DNA of 5,604 bases. Source: Melioribacter roseus (GTDB lineage Bacteria; Bacteroidota; Ignavibacteria; Ignavibacteriales; Melioribacteraceae). Both the position numbers and the translations under genes were made by a program. Shown piece by piece: positions 5,519-5,604 of the stretch. The notes below the pieces were generated by a model that was not told where the DNA came from, ran no database searches, and saw only the letters and a program-made list of their open reading frames with translations. Each line of letters begins with the position of its first letter. The stretch's first letter is position 1. The stretch is from positions 1 to 5,604 of the forward strand of contig DYHC01000141.1 in assembly GCA_020724325.1 (NCBI GenBank), written 5' to 3'.

Positions 5519-5602
5519 TCGGCTCAAAGAATAAGTGGGGAAACTGATAGACATTGGGATGCTGATGGAGTAATGGATACAAAAGCAAGAGTGTATCTTT
5601 GA
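5519..5602 (+). pseudogene. In-frame continuation of the HerA-like gene after the stop
   Basis: Directly after the TAA the same frame reads S-A-Q-R-I-S-G-E-T-D-R-H-W-D-A-D, then G-V-M-D-T-K-A-R-V-Y-L. This is the kind of sequence expected to follow the barrel in this family. It ends at a second in-frame stop, TGA (5600-5602), two bases before the window edge. The first stop could arise from one base change (GAA to TAA). The second may reflect a frameshift or an error at a contig end. Confidence 0.5.
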
Positions 5603-5604
5603 TA

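Overview
This AT-rich 5.6 kb window looks like part of a bacterial chromosome or contig from the Bacteroidota/Ignavibacteriota side of the FCB group. That is an inference from the secreted proteins with signal peptides ending in A-Q, several starts without a Shine-Dalgarno, a Bacteroidota-like GH51 arabinofuranosidase, and the style of the intergenic repeats. No rRNA, tRNA, CRISPR array or intact insertion sequence is visible.

Layout. Positions 1-279 hold no gene but two kinds of intergenic repeat: an exact 53-bp direct repeat carrying a perfect hairpin in a field of short phased units (1-167), and two tandem copies of a 'catttctcagt...ccttcgaaat' repeat (193-263). Three small genes on the minus strand follow (280-663, 779-1177, 1220-1684). 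All encode exported proteins: a DUF4189-like protein with an internal duplication, an unrecognised Tyr-rich protein, and a coiled-coil protein ending in a BamE/SmpA-like module. Upstream of the last gene is a roughly 100-bp element with MITE-like inverted ends (1701-1801). On the plus strand, 1982-3526 encodes a complete secreted GH51 alpha-L-arabinofuranosidase with both catalytic glutamates.

After the arabinofuranosidase comes about 500 bp of apparent gene debris. A near-perfect Shine-Dalgarno and signal-peptide-like reading frame has lost its start codon (3525-3669), there is a GC-rich run, and a 58-codon open frame lacks a start (3752-3928). An 18-bp perfect palindrome leads into a compact two-gene module: a winged-HTH/minimal nucleotidyltransferase (MNT) fusion (4026-4634) overlapping a HEPN protein by 4 bp (4631-5035). 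This is the layout of MNT/HEPN toxin-antitoxin systems. Just before it lie two tandem 18-bp dyads exactly 20 bp apart, the second containing TATAAT, with the ATG only 14 bp further on. This suggests the HTH half autoregulates the operon and the message is nearly leaderless.

The window ends in the N-terminal part of a HerA-like ATPase (5186-5518). It is cut by an in-frame TAA, but family-like coding continues in the same frame for 27 codons to a second stop at the window edge. The right-hand third therefore reads as a partly decayed defence or mobile-gene neighbourhood attached to a stable metabolic gene. The most interesting part is the self-contained MNT-HEPN module with its visible operator pair and non-canonical HEPN active site.
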